Notes: generated by a model from the sequence alone, not told the origin. Shown: positions 20,988 to 33,733, numbered from the stretch's first letter. The stretch: DNA of 41,681 bases from Candidatus Ligilactobacillus faecavium (GCA_019120355.1 DWVG01000058.1:1-41681); one strand, 5' to 3'. Translations and numbers: made by a program.

Positions 20988-21182
20988 TTATTTGTTTAAT
21001 TCTGCTTGACGTAATGCAGTTTTAATACGTGCAATGTTCTTACGAACTGCTTTTAACCGAGCAGTGTTTTCCAATTGACCGGTAGCTAATTGGAAGCGTA
21101 AGTTAAATAATTCTTCTTTATATTGCTTTTCTTTTTCAAGCATTTCAGCAGTGGTTAATTCATTAATTTCTTTAGCCTTCAT
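20988..21182 (-). CDS. rpmC: 50S ribosomal protein L29
   Basis: [14 protein letters not shown]; overlaps the rplP end. Confidence 0.96.
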   Translation of the reverse strand: MKAKEINELTTAEMLEKEKQYKEELFNLRFQLATGQLENTARLKAVRKNIARIKTALRQAELNK

Positions 21183-21606
21183 TTGATTCGCCACCTACTT
21201 CCTCACGTTTTACAAACTTAGTCTTCACTGGGAGCTTGTGGGAAGCTAAACGGAAAGCTTCACGAGCAACTTCTTCAGGAACGCCGGCAATTTCAAACAT
21301 GACCTTGCCGCGCTTTACTGGAGCTACCCAGCCTTCTGGTGTACCTTTCCCAGAACCCATACGAACACCAATAGCTTTAGCAGTATATGATTTGTGAGGG
21401 AAAATCTTAATCCAAACTTTTCCGCCACGCTTCATATAACGAGTCATCGCAATACGAGCAGCTTCGATTTGACGGTTTGTGATCCAGTGTGATTCAGTTG
21501 CTTGTAAACCAAATTCACCAAATGTAACTGTCTTGCCACCCTTAGCTTCGCCACGCATGTGACCACGGAATTCACGACGGTGCTTTACACGTTTTGGTAC
21601 TAACAT
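21172..21606 (-). CDS. rplP: 50S ribosomal protein L16
   Basis: [19 protein letters not shown]. Confidence 0.98.
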   Translation of the reverse strand: MLVPKRVKHRREFRGHMRGEAKGGKTVTFGEFGLQATESHWITNRQIEAARIAMTRYMKRGGKVWIKIFPHKSYTAKAIGVRMGSGKGTPEGWVAPVKRGKVMFEIAGVPEEVAREAFRLASHKLPVKTKFVKREEVGGESNEG

Positions 21607-21609
21607 AGA

Positions 21610-22266
21610 TTATTTCCCTCCTTTACTGTTGTTTTTCTTTGTTGGTAATACTTCACCACGGTAGATCCATACCTTAACACCTAATTGACCATATGTTGTA
21701 GAAGCTTCTACCCATGCATAGTCAATGTCAGCGCGTAATGTATGCAAAGGAACTGTCCCGTCTGAGAAGTGTTCAACCCGTGACATATCTGCCCCGTTTA
21801 AACGACCTGCAACTTGAACTTTGATACCCTTTGCACCTGCACGCATTGTACGTTGCATTGCTTGCTTCATTGCACGCCGGAATGCAATCCGGTTTTCCAA
21901 TTGTTGTGCAATGTTTTCGCCAACTAACTTAGCATCTAAGTCTGGTTTCTTAATTTCAACAATGTTAATGTGTACGCGTTTACCAGTTAACTTGTTTAAT
22001 TCTTGACGTAACTTTTCAACTTCTGATCCACCTTTACCGATAACCATTCCTGGTTTAGCAGTATGAATTGAAATGTTAACACGCTTTGCAGCACGTTCGA
22101 TTTCAATAGTTGAGACAGAAGCGTTGGCTAATTTATTTTCGATGAATTTACGGATTCGTAAGTCTTCGTGTAAATCTGTTGCAAAATCTTTTTCAGCGTA
22201 CCATTTTGCATCCCAGTCACGAATGATACCGACACGTAATCCGGTTGGATTAACTTTTTGACCCAC
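21610..22266 (-). CDS. rpsC: 30S ribosomal protein S3 (GTG start)
   Basis: [24 protein letters not shown]. Confidence 0.98.
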   Translation of the reverse strand: MGQKVNPTGLRVGIIRDWDAKWYAEKDFATDLHEDLRIRKFIENKLANASVSTIEIERAAKRVNISIHTAKPGMVIGKGGSEVEKLRQELNKLTGKRVHINIVEIKKPDLDAKLVGENIAQQLENRIAFRRAMKQAMQRTMRAGAKGIKVQVAGRLNGADMSRVEHFSDGTVPLHTLRADIDYAWVEASTTYGQLGVKVWIYRGEVLPTKKNNSKGGK

Positions 22267-22279
22267 GCGTTATCCCTCC

Positions 22280-22627
22280 TTATTTAGCAGATACCACAAT
22301 TGTAATGTGGCTTGTACGTTTGTTGATTGGAGAAGCAGAACCTTTAGCACGAGGACGGAACCGTTTCAAAGTTGGTCCTTCGTTAACATAAGCTTCGCTT
22401 ACATATAAATCTTCAACATCTAAATCAAAATTGTTTTCTGCATTTGCAATTGCAGAATTAAGAACTTTTTCAATTAAGTAAGCACCTTTTCTTGGTGTAA
22501 ATTTCAAGATGCCTAATGCGTCAGCAACTTTTTTGCCACGGATAAGGTCGATCACAAGACGTGCTTTACGTGCAGGGATACGGACCATACGAGCGGTTGC
22601 CTTTGCTGATGTAACTTGTTCAGCCAT
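22280..22627 (-). CDS. rplV: 50S ribosomal protein L22
   Basis: Typical L22. Confidence 0.98.
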   Translation of the reverse strand: MAEQVTSAKATARMVRIPARKARLVIDLIRGKKVADALGILKFTPRKGAYLIEKVLNSAIANAENNFDLDVEDLYVSEAYVNEGPTLKRFRPRAKGSASPINKRTSHITIVVSAK

Positions 22628-22643
22628 GCTTTATCCTCCCTTA

Positions 22644-22925
22644 TTATCTTACGCCTGTCTTCTTGTCGTCTCCGCCGTGACCATGGAATGTCCGTGTTGG
22701 AACAAATTCACCTAATTTGTGTCCAACCATGTCTTCTTGAATATAAACTGGCACGTGCTTGCGGCCATCATATACAGCAATCGTGTAGCCGATAAAGCTA
22801 GGGAAGATTGTTGAACGGCGTGACCATGTCTTAATTACTGATTTTTTATCTTGATCAGCTTGTGCTTCAACCTTTTTCATCAAATGTTCATCGACGAAAG
22901 GTCCTTTTTTCAAACTCCGACTCAA
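22644..22925 (-). CDS. rpsS: 30S ribosomal protein S19 (TTG start)
   Basis: [19 protein letters not shown]. Confidence 0.98.
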   Translation of the reverse strand: MSRSLKKGPFVDEHLMKKVEAQADQDKKSVIKTWSRRSTIFPSFIGYTIAVYDGRKHVPVYIQEDMVGHKLGEFVPTRTFHGHGGDDKKTGVR

Positions 22926-22962
22926 TGTTTGTCCTCCTTTCGGATAATCACCTTATAGGCAA

Positions 22963-23796
22963 TTATTTCTTATGACGTGAACGAACGATAAATTTGTTTG
23001 ATTTTGCCTTCTTTGAACGAGTCTTAAGACCAGTTGTCTTCTTACCCCATGGTGATAATGGTGATGGACGACCAACTGGAGCCTTACCTTCACCACCACC
23101 ATGAGGGTGATCGTTAGGGTTCATTACAGAACCACGTGATTGTGGCCGCTTGCCCATCCAACGTGAACGTCCGGCTTTACCAATATTGATCAATTCGTGT
23201 TGTTCGTTACCTACGGCACCAATTGTTGCCCGGCATGAAATTAAGATCATCCGTGTTTCGCCGGATGTCAAACGAACAATGGCATACTTGCCTTCCTTAC
23301 CAAGTAATTGTGCTGATGTACCAGCTGAACGAACTAATTGTCCACCCTTACCTGGCTTTAATTCGATATTGTGGATAACTGTACCAACAGGAATGTTTTC
23401 CAATGGAAGTGCGTTACCAACCTTAATATCTGCATCCTTACCTGATTGAACCTTTTGGCCTACTTCAAGACCTTTAGGAGCAAGGATATATGATTTTGTA
23501 CCATCAGCATAAACTAACAAAGCAATGTTTGCTGAACGGTTTGGATCATATTCAATTGCTTTTACTGTTGCAGGAACATTATCTTTGTTCCGCTTGAAAT
23601 CAATCACACGGTACTTGCGTTTGTGACCGCCACCACGGTGACGAACTGTAATGTGACCATATGAGTTCCGGCCAGCTGTCTTGCTCTTTGAAACAAGTAA
23701 TGACTTTTCTGGTGTTGTCTTTGTAATTTCAACAAAGTCCGAACCAGTCATATTCCGGCGACCGTTAGAAGTTGGTTTATATTTCTTGATCCCCAC
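22963..23796 (-). CDS. rplB: 50S ribosomal protein L2 (GTG start)
   Basis: [18 protein letters not shown]. Confidence 0.98.
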   Translation of the reverse strand: MGIKKYKPTSNGRRNMTGSDFVEITKTTPEKSLLVSKSKTAGRNSYGHITVRHRGGGHKRKYRVIDFKRNKDNVPATVKAIEYDPNRSANIALLVYADGTKSYILAPKGLEVGQKVQSGKDADIKVGNALPLENIPVGTVIHNIELKPGKGGQLVRSAGTSAQLLGKEGKYAIVRLTSGETRMILISCRATIGAVGNEQHELINIGKAGRSRWMGKRPQSRGSVMNPNDHPHGGGEGKAPVGRPSPLSPWGKKTTGLKTRSKKAKSNKFIVRSRHKK

Positions 23797-23824
23797 TGTG
23801 TTTTCCTCCTATTACTTAATATTA

Positions 23825-24112
23825 TTATTCTTCATCGAATAATTTAATTTCTTTTGAGTCTGATGTTAATGTAACGATTGCTTTCCGGCGCTTCTTTGTG
23901 TAGCCTTCATAACGACCCATGCGCTTCTTTTTACCCTTAACATTCATAATGTTAACCTTAGCAACCTTAACATCAAAGATGTCTTCAACCGCACTCTTGA
24001 CTTGTGTCTTTGTAGCACGTGTATCAACATCAAATGTATAGCGTTTATCGTCCATATTAGCCATTGAAGCTTCTGTGATAACTGGACGTAAAATTACATT
24101 GCGTGATTCCAT
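23825..24112 (-). CDS. rplW: 50S ribosomal protein L23
   Basis: Typical L23. Confidence 0.97.
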   Translation of the reverse strand: MESRNVILRPVITEASMANMDDKRYTFDVDTRATKTQVKSAVEDIFDVKVAKVNIMNVKGKKKRMGRYEGYTKKRRKAIVTLTSDSKEIKLFDEE

Positions 24113-24735
24113 TATGCAAGAACCTCCTCTACTTGAGAAAGAGCTCCTTTAGTGATGACCATCTTATCGTTGTTGATAACATCTAAGACGTTCAAACCTT
24201 TAGCTGGGATAACAGTAACATTCTTTAAGTTCCGAGCAGCTAAAGCAGCGTTTGCATTGTCATCTTCAAGAACTACTAATACCTTTGAATTAACATCTAA
24301 GTTGCTTAAAACTTCTGCAAATGCTTTTGTTCTTGGTTGTTCGAATTTTAATTCGTTAACAACAACTAAGCCTTCATCTAATACTTTTTGTGAAAGTACT
24401 GACTTAATAGCTAAGCGACGAACTTTGCGTGGAAGCTTGTAAGCATATGAACGAGGTGTTGGTCCGAATACGGTACCACCGCCTACCCATTGTGGTGAAC
24501 GGATTGAACCTTGACGAGCACGACCTGTACCCTTTTGACGCCATGGCTTCTTACCACCGCCACGTACGGCACTTCTGTTCTTTACAGCGTGTGTCCCTTG
24601 ACGCATTGAAGCACGTTGCATCAATACTGCATCAAAAATTACGCTGTCGTTTGGTTCGATACCAAAAACTGTGTCGTTTAATGAAACTTCACCGTTTTTG
24701 CTACCGTCTTGGTTGAATAATGTAACCTTTGGCAT
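24112..24735 (-). CDS. rplD: 50S ribosomal protein L4
   Basis: Typical L4. Confidence 0.98.
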   Translation of the reverse strand: MPKVTLFNQDGSKNGEVSLNDTVFGIEPNDSVIFDAVLMQRASMRQGTHAVKNRSAVRGGGKKPWRQKGTGRARQGSIRSPQWVGGGTVFGPTPRSYAYKLPRKVRRLAIKSVLSQKVLDEGLVVVNELKFEQPRTKAFAEVLSNLDVNSKVLVVLEDDNANAALAARNLKNVTVIPAKGLNVLDVINNDKMVITKGALSQVEEVLA

Positions 24736-24758
24736 GTAAGTTTCCTCCCTTCATCTAA

Positions 24759-25382
24759 TTATTTCACTGTACTTTTAATAGTAACAAATGACTTGTTTGC
24801 GCCTGGAATGTTACCCTTGATTAAAAGTACGCCATTTTCTGTATCAGCCTTAACGATTTCCAAGTTTTGGATTGTAACTCGTTTGCCACCCATGCGACCA
24901 GGTAATACCTTGCCAGGGAATACACGGTTAATGATTGAACCCATTGAACCTGGACGACGGTGATAACGAGAACCGTGTGCCATTGGTCCACGACTTTGGC
25001 CCCAACGCTTGATGTTACCTTGGAAACCGTGTCCCTTTGAAGTACCTGTTACATCTACAAATTCGCCAGCTTCGAAAATATCAGCTTTGATTTCGTCACC
25101 AACGTTATATTCTCCAAGCTCTACACCGCGAATTTCACGAACGAAGCGCTTAGGAGCAGTTTTAGCTTTTGCTGCATGACCTTTAGCAGGTTTGTTAGTC
25201 TTAACTTCACGTTGGTCATCAAAACCTAATTGAATAGCTTCGTAACCGTCATTTTCCATTGTCTTAACTTGCATAACAACGTTTGAGCCAACTTCAACAA
25301 CTGTTACAGGTACTAACTCACCATCTTCAGTAAAGACTTGTGTCATACCTACCTTTTTTCCTAAGATTCCTTTTGTGGTCAT
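24759..25382 (-). CDS. rplC: 50S ribosomal protein L3
   Basis: Typical L3. Confidence 0.98.
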   Translation of the reverse strand: MTTKGILGKKVGMTQVFTEDGELVPVTVVEVGSNVVMQVKTMENDGYEAIQLGFDDQREVKTNKPAKGHAAKAKTAPKRFVREIRGVELGEYNVGDEIKADIFEAGEFVDVTGTSKGHGFQGNIKRWGQSRGPMAHGSRYHRRPGSMGSIINRVFPGKVLPGRMGGKRVTIQNLEIVKADTENGVLLIKGNIPGANKSFVTIKSTVK

Positions 25383-25412
25383 GAGTACACCTCCAATTTA
25401 ATTAATTTAGAA

Positions 25413-25721
25413 TTATAATTTGATTTCGATATCTACACCTGATGGTAAATCAAGTTTCATCAATGAATCAACTGTCTTTGGTGTAGGATTTACAATGTCG
25501 ATTAAACGCTTGTGTGTGCGCATTTCGAATTGTTCACGAGAATCCTTATCTTTGTGTGGTGAACGGATAACTGTATATAATGTCCGTTCTGTTGGCAAAG
25601 GAATTGGGCCTGAAATTTGAGCACCTGTTCTCTTTGCTGTTTCAACAATCTTATCAGCAGATTGATCTAAAATACGATGTTCGTATGCTTTTAAACGAAT
25701 ACGAATTTTTTGTTTTGCCAT
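25413..25721 (-). CDS. rpsJ: 30S ribosomal protein S10
   Basis: [22 protein letters not shown]. Confidence 0.98.
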   Translation of the reverse strand: MAKQKIRIRLKAYEHRILDQSADKIVETAKRTGAQISGPIPLPTERTLYTVIRSPHKDKDSREQFEMRTHKRLIDIVNPTPKTVDSLMKLDLPSGVDIEIKL

Positions 25722-25746
25722 GATGTTCCCTCCTTCGTCTATTTTT

Positions 25747-25834
25747 AAAATAAGACTAGCTCCGTGAAAATTACCGATTCACTCGTGGCAAAGCGGCCGG
25801 GTGTGTCGCAACCTTTCACATCTTAGCTTATTTA
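25747..25834 (-). ncRNA. Candidate structured S10-operon leader RNA
   Basis: Stems AAATAAG/CTTATTT and GTGAAA/TTTCAC enclosing GC-rich GGTTGCGACACACCCGGCCGCTTTGCCACGAGTG. Confidence 0.55.
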
Positions 25835-25960
25835 TAAACACAGAACAAAATACTTACGAAATCGCAAGTACTTTAATAGTTTATTACAATAAATACGAAA
25901 AAGCAAGGACTTTTCTGATTTCAAGCCTACTATAAGAATTATTTTACCCATTATAAGGCA

Positions 25961-25993
25961 AAAATAAAAAGCCATGCTCTCGCATGACTTTTT
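25961..25993 (-). terminator. Terminator of fusA
   Basis: AAAAAGCCATGC/GCATGACTTTTT hairpin. Confidence 0.8.
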
Positions 25994-26005
25994 ATCATTT
26001 AATTA

Positions 26006-28099
26006 TTAACCAGCGTTACCGCCGTTCTTCTTAATAATTTCTTCTTGAATTGACTTCGGAACTGGTTCGTAGTGATCCATTGTCATTGTGAATGTCCCAC
26101 GACCTTGAGTTGCTGAACGCAATGTTGTTGCGTAACCAAACATTTCAGCCAATGGTACATAAGCATTAACAACTTGTGAACCGCCACGGGCTTCCATTCC
26201 GTCAACCCGACCACGACGAGCTGTAACGTGTCCCATAACATCACCTAAGTTGTCTTCAGGACATACGATTTCAACTTTCATGATTGGTTCAAGGATAACT
26301 GCGCCAGCTTTAGCTGCAGCATTCTTCAAAGCTAATGATGCAGCAACTTTGAAGGCTGCTTCACTTGAGTCGACTTCGTGGTAACTACCATCATATAACT
26401 TAGCCTTAACGTCGATCAATGGATAACCAGCCAAGACACCGTTTTGCATGGCTTCCTTCAAACCTTGTTCAACTGAAGGAATGTATTCACGAGGAACAAC
26501 CCCACCAACGATAGCATCTTCGAATTCGAAGCCTTTACCTTCTTCGTTTGGTGTGAATTCGATCCAAACATCACCATATTGACCTTTACCACCTGATTGA
26601 CGAACGAATTTACCTTGAGCAGATACTTGCTTTGTAAATGTTTCACGATAAGCAACTTGTGGTTCACCAACTTTAGCTTCAACGTGGAATTCACGCTTCA
26701 TCCGGTCAACAATGATATCCAAGTGCAATTCACCCATCCCGGCGATCAATGTTTCACCAGTTTCTTGATTTGTTTCAGCCTTGAATGATGGGTCTTCTTC
26801 AGCAAGCTTTTGTAAAGCAACATCCATCTTATCTTGGTCAGCTTTTGACTTCGGTTCAACTGAAACTTGGATAACTGGATCTGGGAATTCCATTGATTCA
26901 AGAATCAATGGGTGATCTGGGTCTGTTAATGAATCCCCAGTTGTTGTATCCTTCAAACCGATTGCGGCTGCAATATCACCTGAGAATACCTCTGGGATTT
27001 CTTTCCGGTGGTTTGAGTGCATTTGCAACAAACGACCAACACGTTCACGCTTGCCCTTTGTAGCGTTCAATACGTATGAACCAGCTTCCAAAGTACCTGT
27101 GTAAACCCGTAAGTATGTTAAACGACCAACGAATGGGTCTGTTGCGATCTTAAATGCTAAACCGGCAAATGGCTTTGAGTCATCAGCAATTAAGTCAACT
27201 TCTTCACCTGTGTCAGGATCTGTAGCTGTATATGGCTTAACATCTAATGGTGATGGCAAGTAGTCGTTAACCCCATCAAGCATCATTTGAACACCTTTGT
27301 TCTTGAATGCTGAACCAGCAAATACTGGGAAGAGGTCTAATGTTAATGTTCCGCGACGAATTGCTGCCCGAAGTTCATCGTTTGAAATTTCTTCACCGCC
27401 AAGGTATTTTTCCATGATTTCATCGTCAACATCGGCGATTTGTTCAATCATTTCTTCACGACGCTTTTCAGCTTCTTCACGGTATTCTTCTGGAATATCA
27501 ACTGTATCCCACTTTGAACCTAACTTATCTTCGTCATAAAGGTCAGCCTTCATTTCGATTAAGTCGATAACCCCTTCGAATTCATCTTCAGCACCGATTG
27601 GCATTTGAACTGGCAATGGGTTTGCTTGAAGACGATCCCGGATCGTATCAACTGAGTAATCAAAGTTAGCACCGATCTTATCCATCTTGTTAACAAAGAC
27701 GATCCGTGGAACCCCGTATGTACTTGCTTGACGCCATACGTTTTCAGTTTGTGGTTCTACCCCTGATTGGGCATCCAAAACAACAACGGCCCCATCTAAA
27801 ACACGAAGTGAACGTTCAACTTCGATTGTGAAGTCAACGTGCCCTGGGGTATCAATAATGTTAATTCGGTGATCTTTCCATTGAGCTGTTGTAGCAGCTG
27901 ATGTGATTGTGATCCCACGTTCTTGTTCTTGTTCCATCCAGTCCATTTGTGAAGCACCATCGTGTGTTTCACCAATTTTGTGAATTTTACCTGTATAGTA
28001 AAGAATACGTTCTGTTGTAGTTGTTTTACCAGCATCGATGTGAGCTACGATCCCGATATTACGTGTTTTTTCCAAAGGGAATTCACGTTTATTAGCCAT
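26006..28099 (-). CDS. fusA: Elongation factor G
   Basis: [33 protein letters not shown]; start at 28099 after GGAAGGAG. Confidence 0.98.
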   Translation of the reverse strand: MANKREFPLEKTRNIGIVAHIDAGKTTTTERILYYTGKIHKIGETHDGASQMDWMEQEQERGITITSAATTAQWKDHRINIIDTPGHVDFTIEVERSLRVLDGAVVVLDAQSGVEPQTENVWRQASTYGVPRIVFVNKMDKIGANFDYSVDTIRDRLQANPLPVQMPIGAEDEFEGVIDLIEMKADLYDEDKLGSKWDTVDIPEEYREEAEKRREEMIEQIADVDDEIMEKYLGGEEISNDELRAAIRRGTLTLDLFPVFAGSAFKNKGVQMMLDGVNDYLPSPLDVKPYTATDPDTGEEVDLIADDSKPFAGLAFKIATDPFVGRLTYLRVYTGTLEAGSYVLNATKGKRERVGRLLQMHSNHRKEIPEVFSGDIAAAIGLKDTTTGDSLTDPDHPLILESMEFPDPVIQVSVEPKSKADQDKMDVALQKLAEEDPSFKAETNQETGETLIAGMGELHLDIIVDRMKREFHVEAKVGEPQVAYRETFTKQVSAQGKFVRQSGGKGQYGDVWIEFTPNEEGKGFEFEDAIVGGVVPREYIPSVEQGLKEAMQNGVLAGYPLIDVKAKLYDGSYHEVDSSEAAFKVAASLALKNAAAKAGAVILEPIMKVEIVCPEDNLGDVMGHVTARRGRVDGMEARGGSQVVNAYVPLAEMFGYATTLRSATQGRGTFTMTMDHYEPVPKSIQEEIIKKNGGNAG

Positions 28100-28142
28100 G
28101 GAATTATTATCTCCTTCCAATTATTAAATCAATCGAATTTTC

Positions 28143-28184
28143 AAAAAAATGACTATTATAGGATAAAAGAATCTATAACAGCCA
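28143..28184 (-). terminator. Terminator/attenuator-like hairpin between rpsG and fusA
   Basis: TGGCTGTTATA/TATAATAGTCA (two GU pairs) followed by U7. Confidence 0.7.
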
Positions 28185-28196
28185 TTCCACAAAATA

Positions 28197-28667
28197 TTAC
28201 CAACGATAGTGTGCGAATGCACGGTTTGCATCAGCCATCTTGTGTGTATCTTCACGTTTCTTAACAGAAGCACCAGTATTGTTAGCTGCATCCATAATTT
28301 CTTTTGCTAAACGTTCAGACATTGTGTGTTCACCACGAAGACGAGCGTAGTTTACGATCCAACGTAAACCTAATGTACGACGACGGTCTGGACGTACTTC
28401 GATCGGAACTTGGTAGTTAGAACCACCAATCCGGCGGGCCTTAACTTCCAAAACAGGCATAACGTTTTCCATTGCTTGTTCAAAGACTTCCAATGGATCC
28501 TTGCCAGTCTTTTCTTTGATCATATCAAATGCTTCGTATAAAATCTTTGAAGCTGTACCACGCTTACCATCTAACATAAGGTGGTTAATTAAACTTGTAA
28601 CCAATTGTGAATGATAAATTGGATCTTCAGGTACTTCGCGTTTTGCTGCAGGACCTTTTCTAGGCAT
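28197..28667 (-). CDS. rpsG: 30S ribosomal protein S7
   Basis: [31 protein letters not shown]. Confidence 0.98.
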   Translation of the reverse strand: MPRKGPAAKREVPEDPIYHSQLVTSLINHLMLDGKRGTASKILYEAFDMIKEKTGKDPLEVFEQAMENVMPVLEVKARRIGGSNYQVPIEVRPDRRRTLGLRWIVNYARLRGEHTMSERLAKEIMDAANNTGASVKKREDTHKMADANRAFAHYRW

Positions 28668-28695
28668 ATGCTCTACCTCCTAAAATAAGTATTGA

Positions 28696-29112
28696 TTATT
28701 TCTTCTTAGGCTTCTTTGCACCATATTTTGAACGGCTTTGCATCCGGCCTTCAACACCAGCTGTATCCAAAGCACCACGAATAACATGGTAACGAACACC
28801 AGGCAAGTCTTTTACACGGCCACCACGAATTAAAACAACACTGTGTTCTTGCAAGTTATGACCAATACCTGGAATGTAAGCTGTAACTTCGATCAAGTTT
28901 GACAAACGTACACGAGCGTACTTCCGCAAAGCTGAGTTAGGCTTCTTTGGTGTCATTGTACCAACACGAGTTGCAACCCCACGCTTTTGTGGAGCTGGAG
29001 TGTTTGTTTGAACTTTTTTGTAACTGTTGTACCCAAAGTTTAAAGCTGGGGAATTAGATTTTGAACCTTTAGACTTACGACCTTTACGAACTAATTGGTT
29101 AATTGTAGGCAT
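28696..29112 (-). CDS. rpsL: 30S ribosomal protein S12
   Basis: [27 protein letters not shown]. Confidence 0.98.
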   Translation of the reverse strand: MPTINQLVRKGRKSKGSKSNSPALNFGYNSYKKVQTNTPAPQKRGVATRVGTMTPKKPNSALRKYARVRLSNLIEVTAYIPGIGHNLQEHSVVLIRGGRVKDLPGVRYHVIRGALDTAGVEGRMQSRSKYGAKKPKKK

Positions 29113-29153
29113 CTAAAGCTTCCTCCTTCCTTAATTGTCATTTTTCTAGTACA

Positions 29154-29197
29154 CACACCCAGGAGTTTCTTTTTTAATTATAAAAAAACTTGGTGTG
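29154..29197 (-). ncRNA. Long hairpin in the rpsL 5' leader
   Basis: CACACC/GGTGTG outer stem plus AGTTT/AAACT inner stem. Confidence 0.5.
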
Positions 29198-29239
29198 AGA
29201 TATTACTGTGCTAAACAGTTCTCATAAAGCACCTTTTTT

Positions 29240-29268
29240 AATTTATCACAGAGCATTTTTGATGTCAA
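29240..29268 (-). promoter_or_regulatory. str operon promoter TTGACA-17-TAAATT
   Basis: -35 at 29263-29268. Confidence 0.65.
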
Positions 29269-29320
29269 TTCAATTTCAAAAATAATTTTAAATTTCGTAA
29301 TTATCTTTAGGAGGGACTTT

Positions 29321-30004
29321 ATGTTAATTATCTTTTTTATTCTCGGAACCGCATGTGTTTCATTTGGAATGTGCCAAGCACGGCGGTATGTTGAGCAAAT
29401 TCAAAACTGCAGCTGGTCGATTTGTGATCATTGCCATCAGCGACTTAAATGGTGGCAGTTGATTCCAATTTTTGGATATCTACTTCAGGGCGGAAAGTGT
29501 GTTAATTGCCATTTCCCAATCACGGTTGCTTACCCCATCGGTGAATTTCTCGGCGGGGGATTCTTCATTTACTTATTTTCAACCTTTTCCGGCTTAGCTG
29601 CAATTCAATTTGGTTTCTTATTAACTTGGCTTTTAATTTTAGCACTTGAAGATTTCTTCACCCAGACGGTCTCGCTTAAACTTTTGCTTGGTGGTACATG
29701 CAGTGTTCTCTTAATCTTTGGCAATCGAATTTTCAATATTCCGTTAATTCAAATCGAGTTCTGGATCATCATCAGTGGAAGTCTCGCAATTTTATCGCTT
29801 AACAATTACTTTGGATGGGCTGATACCTGTCTGATAAGTTTATTTGGAATTTTATTTCCACCAATTACCCTTGCGGTGATCATTTTAATTGCTTCTTGCG
29901 GTGCCTTCATTACATTGAAGTTTTCAAATCAAACCACGCTTCCTTTTATTCCATGGCTTTTAATTGGAATCATTGTAACTTTACTTTTGCATTTAACAAC
30001 CTGA
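29321..30004 (+). CDS. comC: Type IV prepilin peptidase (A24 family), competence comC-like
   Basis: CDHC...CVNC, PIGEFLGG, Asp motifs ALEDFFTQ and GWAD; several TMs; RBS AGGAGGG. Confidence 0.85.
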   Translation: MLIIFFILGTACVSFGMCQARRYVEQIQNCSWSICDHCHQRLKWWQLIPIFGYLLQGGKCVNCHFPITVAYPIGEFLGGGFFIYLFSTFSGLAAIQFGFLLTWLLILALEDFFTQTVSLKLLLGGTCSVLLIFGNRIFNIPLIQIEFWIIISGSLAILSLNNYFGWADTCLISLFGILFPPITLAVIILIASCGAFITLKFSNQTTLPFIPWLLIGIIVTLLLHLTT

Positions 30005-30020
30005 TCAGTCTTACTAAATA

Positions 30021-30058
30021 AAAAAATGGTAATCTCCAACGAGATTACCATTTTAAAT
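30021..30058. terminator. Bidirectional terminator between comC-like gene and rpoC
   Basis: AAAATGGTAATCTC-CAAC-GAGATTACCATTTT. Confidence 0.9.
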
Positions 30059-30064
30059 TATTCA

Positions 30065-33000
30065 TTATTTTTGGTCTGGCAACTTTGTACTTTCTTCAAC
30101 CCCGATTTGCTTAGCAACATCTGAAATTGAGTAGACATTGTCGGTTGCAAGTCCAGTTTCTTCAGGCTGAATATCGTGGTACTTCTTCATTCCGGTACCA
30201 GCTGGAATTGTCTTCCCAATAATAACATTTTCTTTCAAACCGATTAATGGGTCGTTCTTGCCGCGAATTGCTGCGTCCGTCAATACCCGAGTTGTTTCTT
30301 GGAATGATGCAGCTGATAAGAAACTGTTTGTTTCCAAAGCAGCCTTTGTGATTCCGAGAAGAACTGGCCGTGATGTTGCAGGAATTCCACCCTTTACAAG
30401 GGTTTCAACGTTGCGATCCATAAATTCGCTTGTATCCATTAATGTTCCTGGAAGCATTGATGTGTCACCAGGATCCATGATGCGAACTTTTTGAAGCATT
30501 TGCCGGGTCATGATTTCAACGTGCTTATCTGAAATATCTACCCCTTGCATCCGGTAAACCTTTTGGATTTCGTGTAAGATGTAGTTTTCAGTTGATAAGA
30601 CGTCGCGAACCTTGATCAATTCCTTTGGATCGATTGAACCAACTGTCAACGGATCACCACGGTGGACTGAGTCGCCTTCCTTAACCTTCAATACTGAAGT
30701 AAATGGCAAATCATATGTCCGGGTATCAGTTTCACCCGCAACCGTAACAACCTTCGTTCTTTCAGCTGGGTTTTCTTCAACCGTATCAACAATCCCAGTA
30801 ACTTCACTGATGATTGCGCGTCCTTTAGGATTCCGTGCTTCAAACAATTCTTGAACACGAGGAAGCCCTTGAGTAATATCACCGTCGCCAGCAACCCCAC
30901 CTTGGTGGAAGTTCCGCATTGTCAATTGCGTACCTGGTTCACCGATTGATTGAGCAGCAACCGTTCCGACTGCTTCCCCAACTTCAACCTCATCACCGGT
31001 TGCCAAGTTCCGGCCATAGCAGCGAACACATACCCCGTGACGAGTGTTGCATGTAAATGCTGACCGGATCGTTACCTTTTCAACACCTGCATCAACGACC
31101 TTTTGAGCCATTTCTTCATCAACCAATGTGTTTGCTGGAACAATTACTTCACCAGTTTCAGGGTTCTTGACCGTCTTCATTGTGTACCGACCTAAGATCC
31201 GGTCGTACAATGGTTCAATCATTTCGTTACCTTCCTTGATAGCGTAAACGTCTAATCCACGGTCAGTGCCACAATCTTCTTCACGAACAATGACATCTTG
31301 GGCAACGTCAACCAAACGCCGGGTCAAGTATCCTGAGTTCGCAGTCTTCAAAGCCGTATCTGTCATTCCTTTACGAGCACCGTGTGAAGAAATGAACATT
31401 TCCAAAACAGAAAGCCCTTCACGGAAGTTTGAGATAACTGGCAATTCCATGGTCTTACCGTTTGGAGCAGCCATCAAACCACGCATCCCTGATAACTGCG
31501 TAAAGTTTGAAATGTTACCACGCGCACCTGAATCACTCATCATTTGGATTGGGTTTGATGGATCCATGTTTTCAACCAACTTCATTTGGATGTCATCCTT
31601 AGCCTTATTCCAAATTGCAATGACCCGGTTATAACGTTCATCTTCAGTGATCAAACCACGCCGGAATTGTTTCTTAACAACTTCAACGTTCTTCCGTGCT
31701 TCAGCAATAATTTCTGGCTTTTCTTTCAAAACAGTAACGTCAGCAATCCCAACCGTTAATCCTGACTTCGTTGATTCGAAGTAGCCAAGATCCTTCATCC
31801 GGTCAAGCAATTCTGAGGCTGCTGTTACTTTGTATTCCTTGTAAACTTGGGCAATGATATCTGATAAGAAACCTGACTTGAACGGTCCGATCAAATCTTG
31901 TTTCTTCAAGAATTCGTGAATATCTTCACCTGGTTCCAAGAAATACTTGTCTGGAATATGACCTTGTAAGTTTTCTTGTGTTGGTTCATTCAAGTATACA
32001 AAGTCATCTGGCAAGATTTCGTTAAAGATTGCCTTTCCGACAGTCGTTACCAAAATCCGTTCCTTTTGCCAATCAGTAAATGGCTTACCCTTTGCAGCTA
32101 ATGATGATGTTTGCAAACCAATCCGTGTATGCAAGTGAACATAGTTGTTTTGGTATGCTGTCCGCGCTTCGTTAACATCCTTAAAGATCATGCCTTCGCC
32201 TTCACGATCTTTTTCTTCAAGGGTAATGTAGTAGTTCCCGATAGTCATATCCTGTGATGGTGAGATGATCGGCTTTCCATCTTTTGGTGCCAAAATGTGG
32301 TGAGCAGCAAGCATCAGCAACCGTGCTTCAGCTTGGGCTTCATCAGATAATGGAACGTGGATCGCCATCTGGTCCCCATCAAAATCGGCGTTATAAGCTT
32401 CACATGCTAATGGGTGTAACCGCATTGCTTTTCCGTCAACCAAAACTGGTTCGAAGGCTTGAATCCCTAAACGGTGAAGTGTAGGGGCCCGGTTAAGCAA
32501 TACTGGGTGGCCCTTAATAACGTCATCTAAGACATCCCAAATATCTTCATCGCGGCGGTCGATCTTCCGCTTAGCGTTCTTGATATTTGATGCCATATCA
32601 CGTTTAACAAGTTCACGCATCATAAATGGTTTGAACAATTCCAAAGCCATTTCGTGCGGAATACCCATTTGAGTCAACTTCAATTTTGGCCCAACATCAA
32701 TAACTGAACGACCAGAATAGTCAACCCGTTTCCCAAGTAAGTTCTGACGGAACCGACCTTGCTTACCCTTTAACATGTGTGAAAGGGACTTCAACGGACG
32801 GTTTCCTGGTCCAGTAACTGGACGGCCACGCCGACCATTATCGATCAAAGCATCAACGGCTTCTTGTAACATCCGCTTTTCGTTTTGAACAATGATTCCA
32901 GGAGCATTTAAGTCCAATAACCGCTTTAACCGGTTATTCCGGTTGATAACCCGGCGATACAAATCGTTCAAGTCAGACGTTGCAAACCGACCACCTTCAA

Positions 33001-33733
33001 GTTGAACCATTGGCCGTAAATCAGGCGGGATAACTGGGATTGCATCCATAACCATCCATTCAGGCTCATTTCCTGAGTCAAGGAATGCTTCCAAGATATC
33101 CAACCGCCGAACAGCACGGGTCCGCTTTTGGCCAGTTGCGTCACGCAATTCTTCCTTTAATTCGTCGCATTCTTTTTGAAGATCAACATCCCGCAATAAG
33201 GTCCGGATAGCTTCAGCACCCATTCCGGCCTTGAATGCGTCTTTTCCGTATTCGTCTACTTTTTCACGGTACTCTGCTTCGGTCAAAAGTTGCTTCTTTT
33301 CAAGTGGAGTTTCACCTGGGTCAGTAACAACATATGATGCAAAGTAGATGATTTCTTCCAAAGCACGTGGACTCATGTCTAAGACTAAGCCCATCCGACT
33401 TGGAATTCCTTTGAAGTACCATATGTGAGTTACAGGAGCAGCTAATTCGATGTGACCCATCCGTTCACGCCGAACCTTTGCTTGTGTAACTTCAACGCCA
33501 CAACGGTCGCAAACTACGCCTTTGTAACGAATCCGCTTGTACTTTCCGCAGGCACATTCCCAGTCTTTTGTAGGTCCGAAAATCCGTTCATCAAAAAGAC
33601 CGTCTTTTTCAGGCTTCAATGTACGATAGTTGATTGTTTCCGGCTTCTTAACTTCACCATATGACCAGCTCCGAATCTTGTCTGATGAAGCTAATCCAAT
33701 TTGCATACTATCGAATTTATTGACATCGATCAA
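30065..33733 (-). CDS. rpoC: RNA polymerase beta' subunit (TTG start)
   Basis: [10 protein letters not shown]; zinc motif CACG...CDRCG. Confidence 0.98.
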   Translation of the reverse strand: MIDVNKFDSMQIGLASSDKIRSWSYGEVKKPETINYRTLKPEKDGLFDERIFGPTKDWECACGKYKRIRYKGVVCDRCGVEVTQAKVRRERMGHIELAAPVTHIWYFKGIPSRMGLVLDMSPRALEEIIYFASYVVTDPGETPLEKKQLLTEAEYREKVDEYGKDAFKAGMGAEAIRTLLRDVDLQKECDELKEELRDATGQKRTRAVRRLDILEAFLDSGNEPEWMVMDAIPVIPPDLRPMVQLEGGRFATSDLNDLYRRVINRNNRLKRLLDLNAPGIIVQNEKRMLQEAVDALIDNGRRGRPVTGPGNRPLKSLSHMLKGKQGRFRQNLLGKRVDYSGRSVIDVGPKLKLTQMGIPHEMALELFKPFMMRELVKRDMASNIKNAKRKIDRRDEDIWDVLDDVIKGHPVLLNRAPTLHRLGIQAFEPVLVDGKAMRLHPLACEAYNADFDGDQMAIHVPLSDEAQAEARLLMLAAHHILAPKDGKPIISPSQDMTIGNYYITLEEKDREGEGMIFKDVNEARTAYQNNYVHLHTRIGLQTSSLAAKGKPFTDWQKERILVTTVGKAIFNEILPDDFVYLNEPTQENLQGHIPDKYFLEPGEDIHEFLKKQDLIGPFKSGFLSDIIAQVYKEYKVTAASELLDRMKDLGYFESTKSGLTVGIADVTVLKEKPEIIAEARKNVEVVKKQFRRGLITEDERYNRVIAIWNKAKDDIQMKLVENMDPSNPIQMMSDSGARGNISNFTQLSGMRGLMAAPNGKTMELPVISNFREGLSVLEMFISSHGARKGMTDTALKTANSGYLTRRLVDVAQDVIVREEDCGTDRGLDVYAIKEGNEMIEPLYDRILGRYTMKTVKNPETGEVIVPANTLVDEEMAQKVVDAGVEKVTIRSAFTCNTRHGVCVRCYGRNLATGDEVEVGEAVGTVAAQSIGEPGTQLTMRNFHQGGVAGDGDITQGLPRVQELFEARNPKGRAIISEVTGIVDTVEENPAERTKVVTVAGETDTRTYDLPFTSVLKVKEGDSVHRGDPLTVGSIDPKELIKVRDVLSTENYILHEIQKVYRMQGVDISDKHVEIMTRQMLQKVRIMDPGDTSMLPGTLMDTSEFMDRNVETLVKGGIPATSRPVLLGITKAALETNSFLSAASFQETTRVLTDAAIRGKNDPLIGLKENVIIGKTIPAGTGMKKYHDIQPEETGLATDNVYSISDVAKQIGVEESTKLPDQK

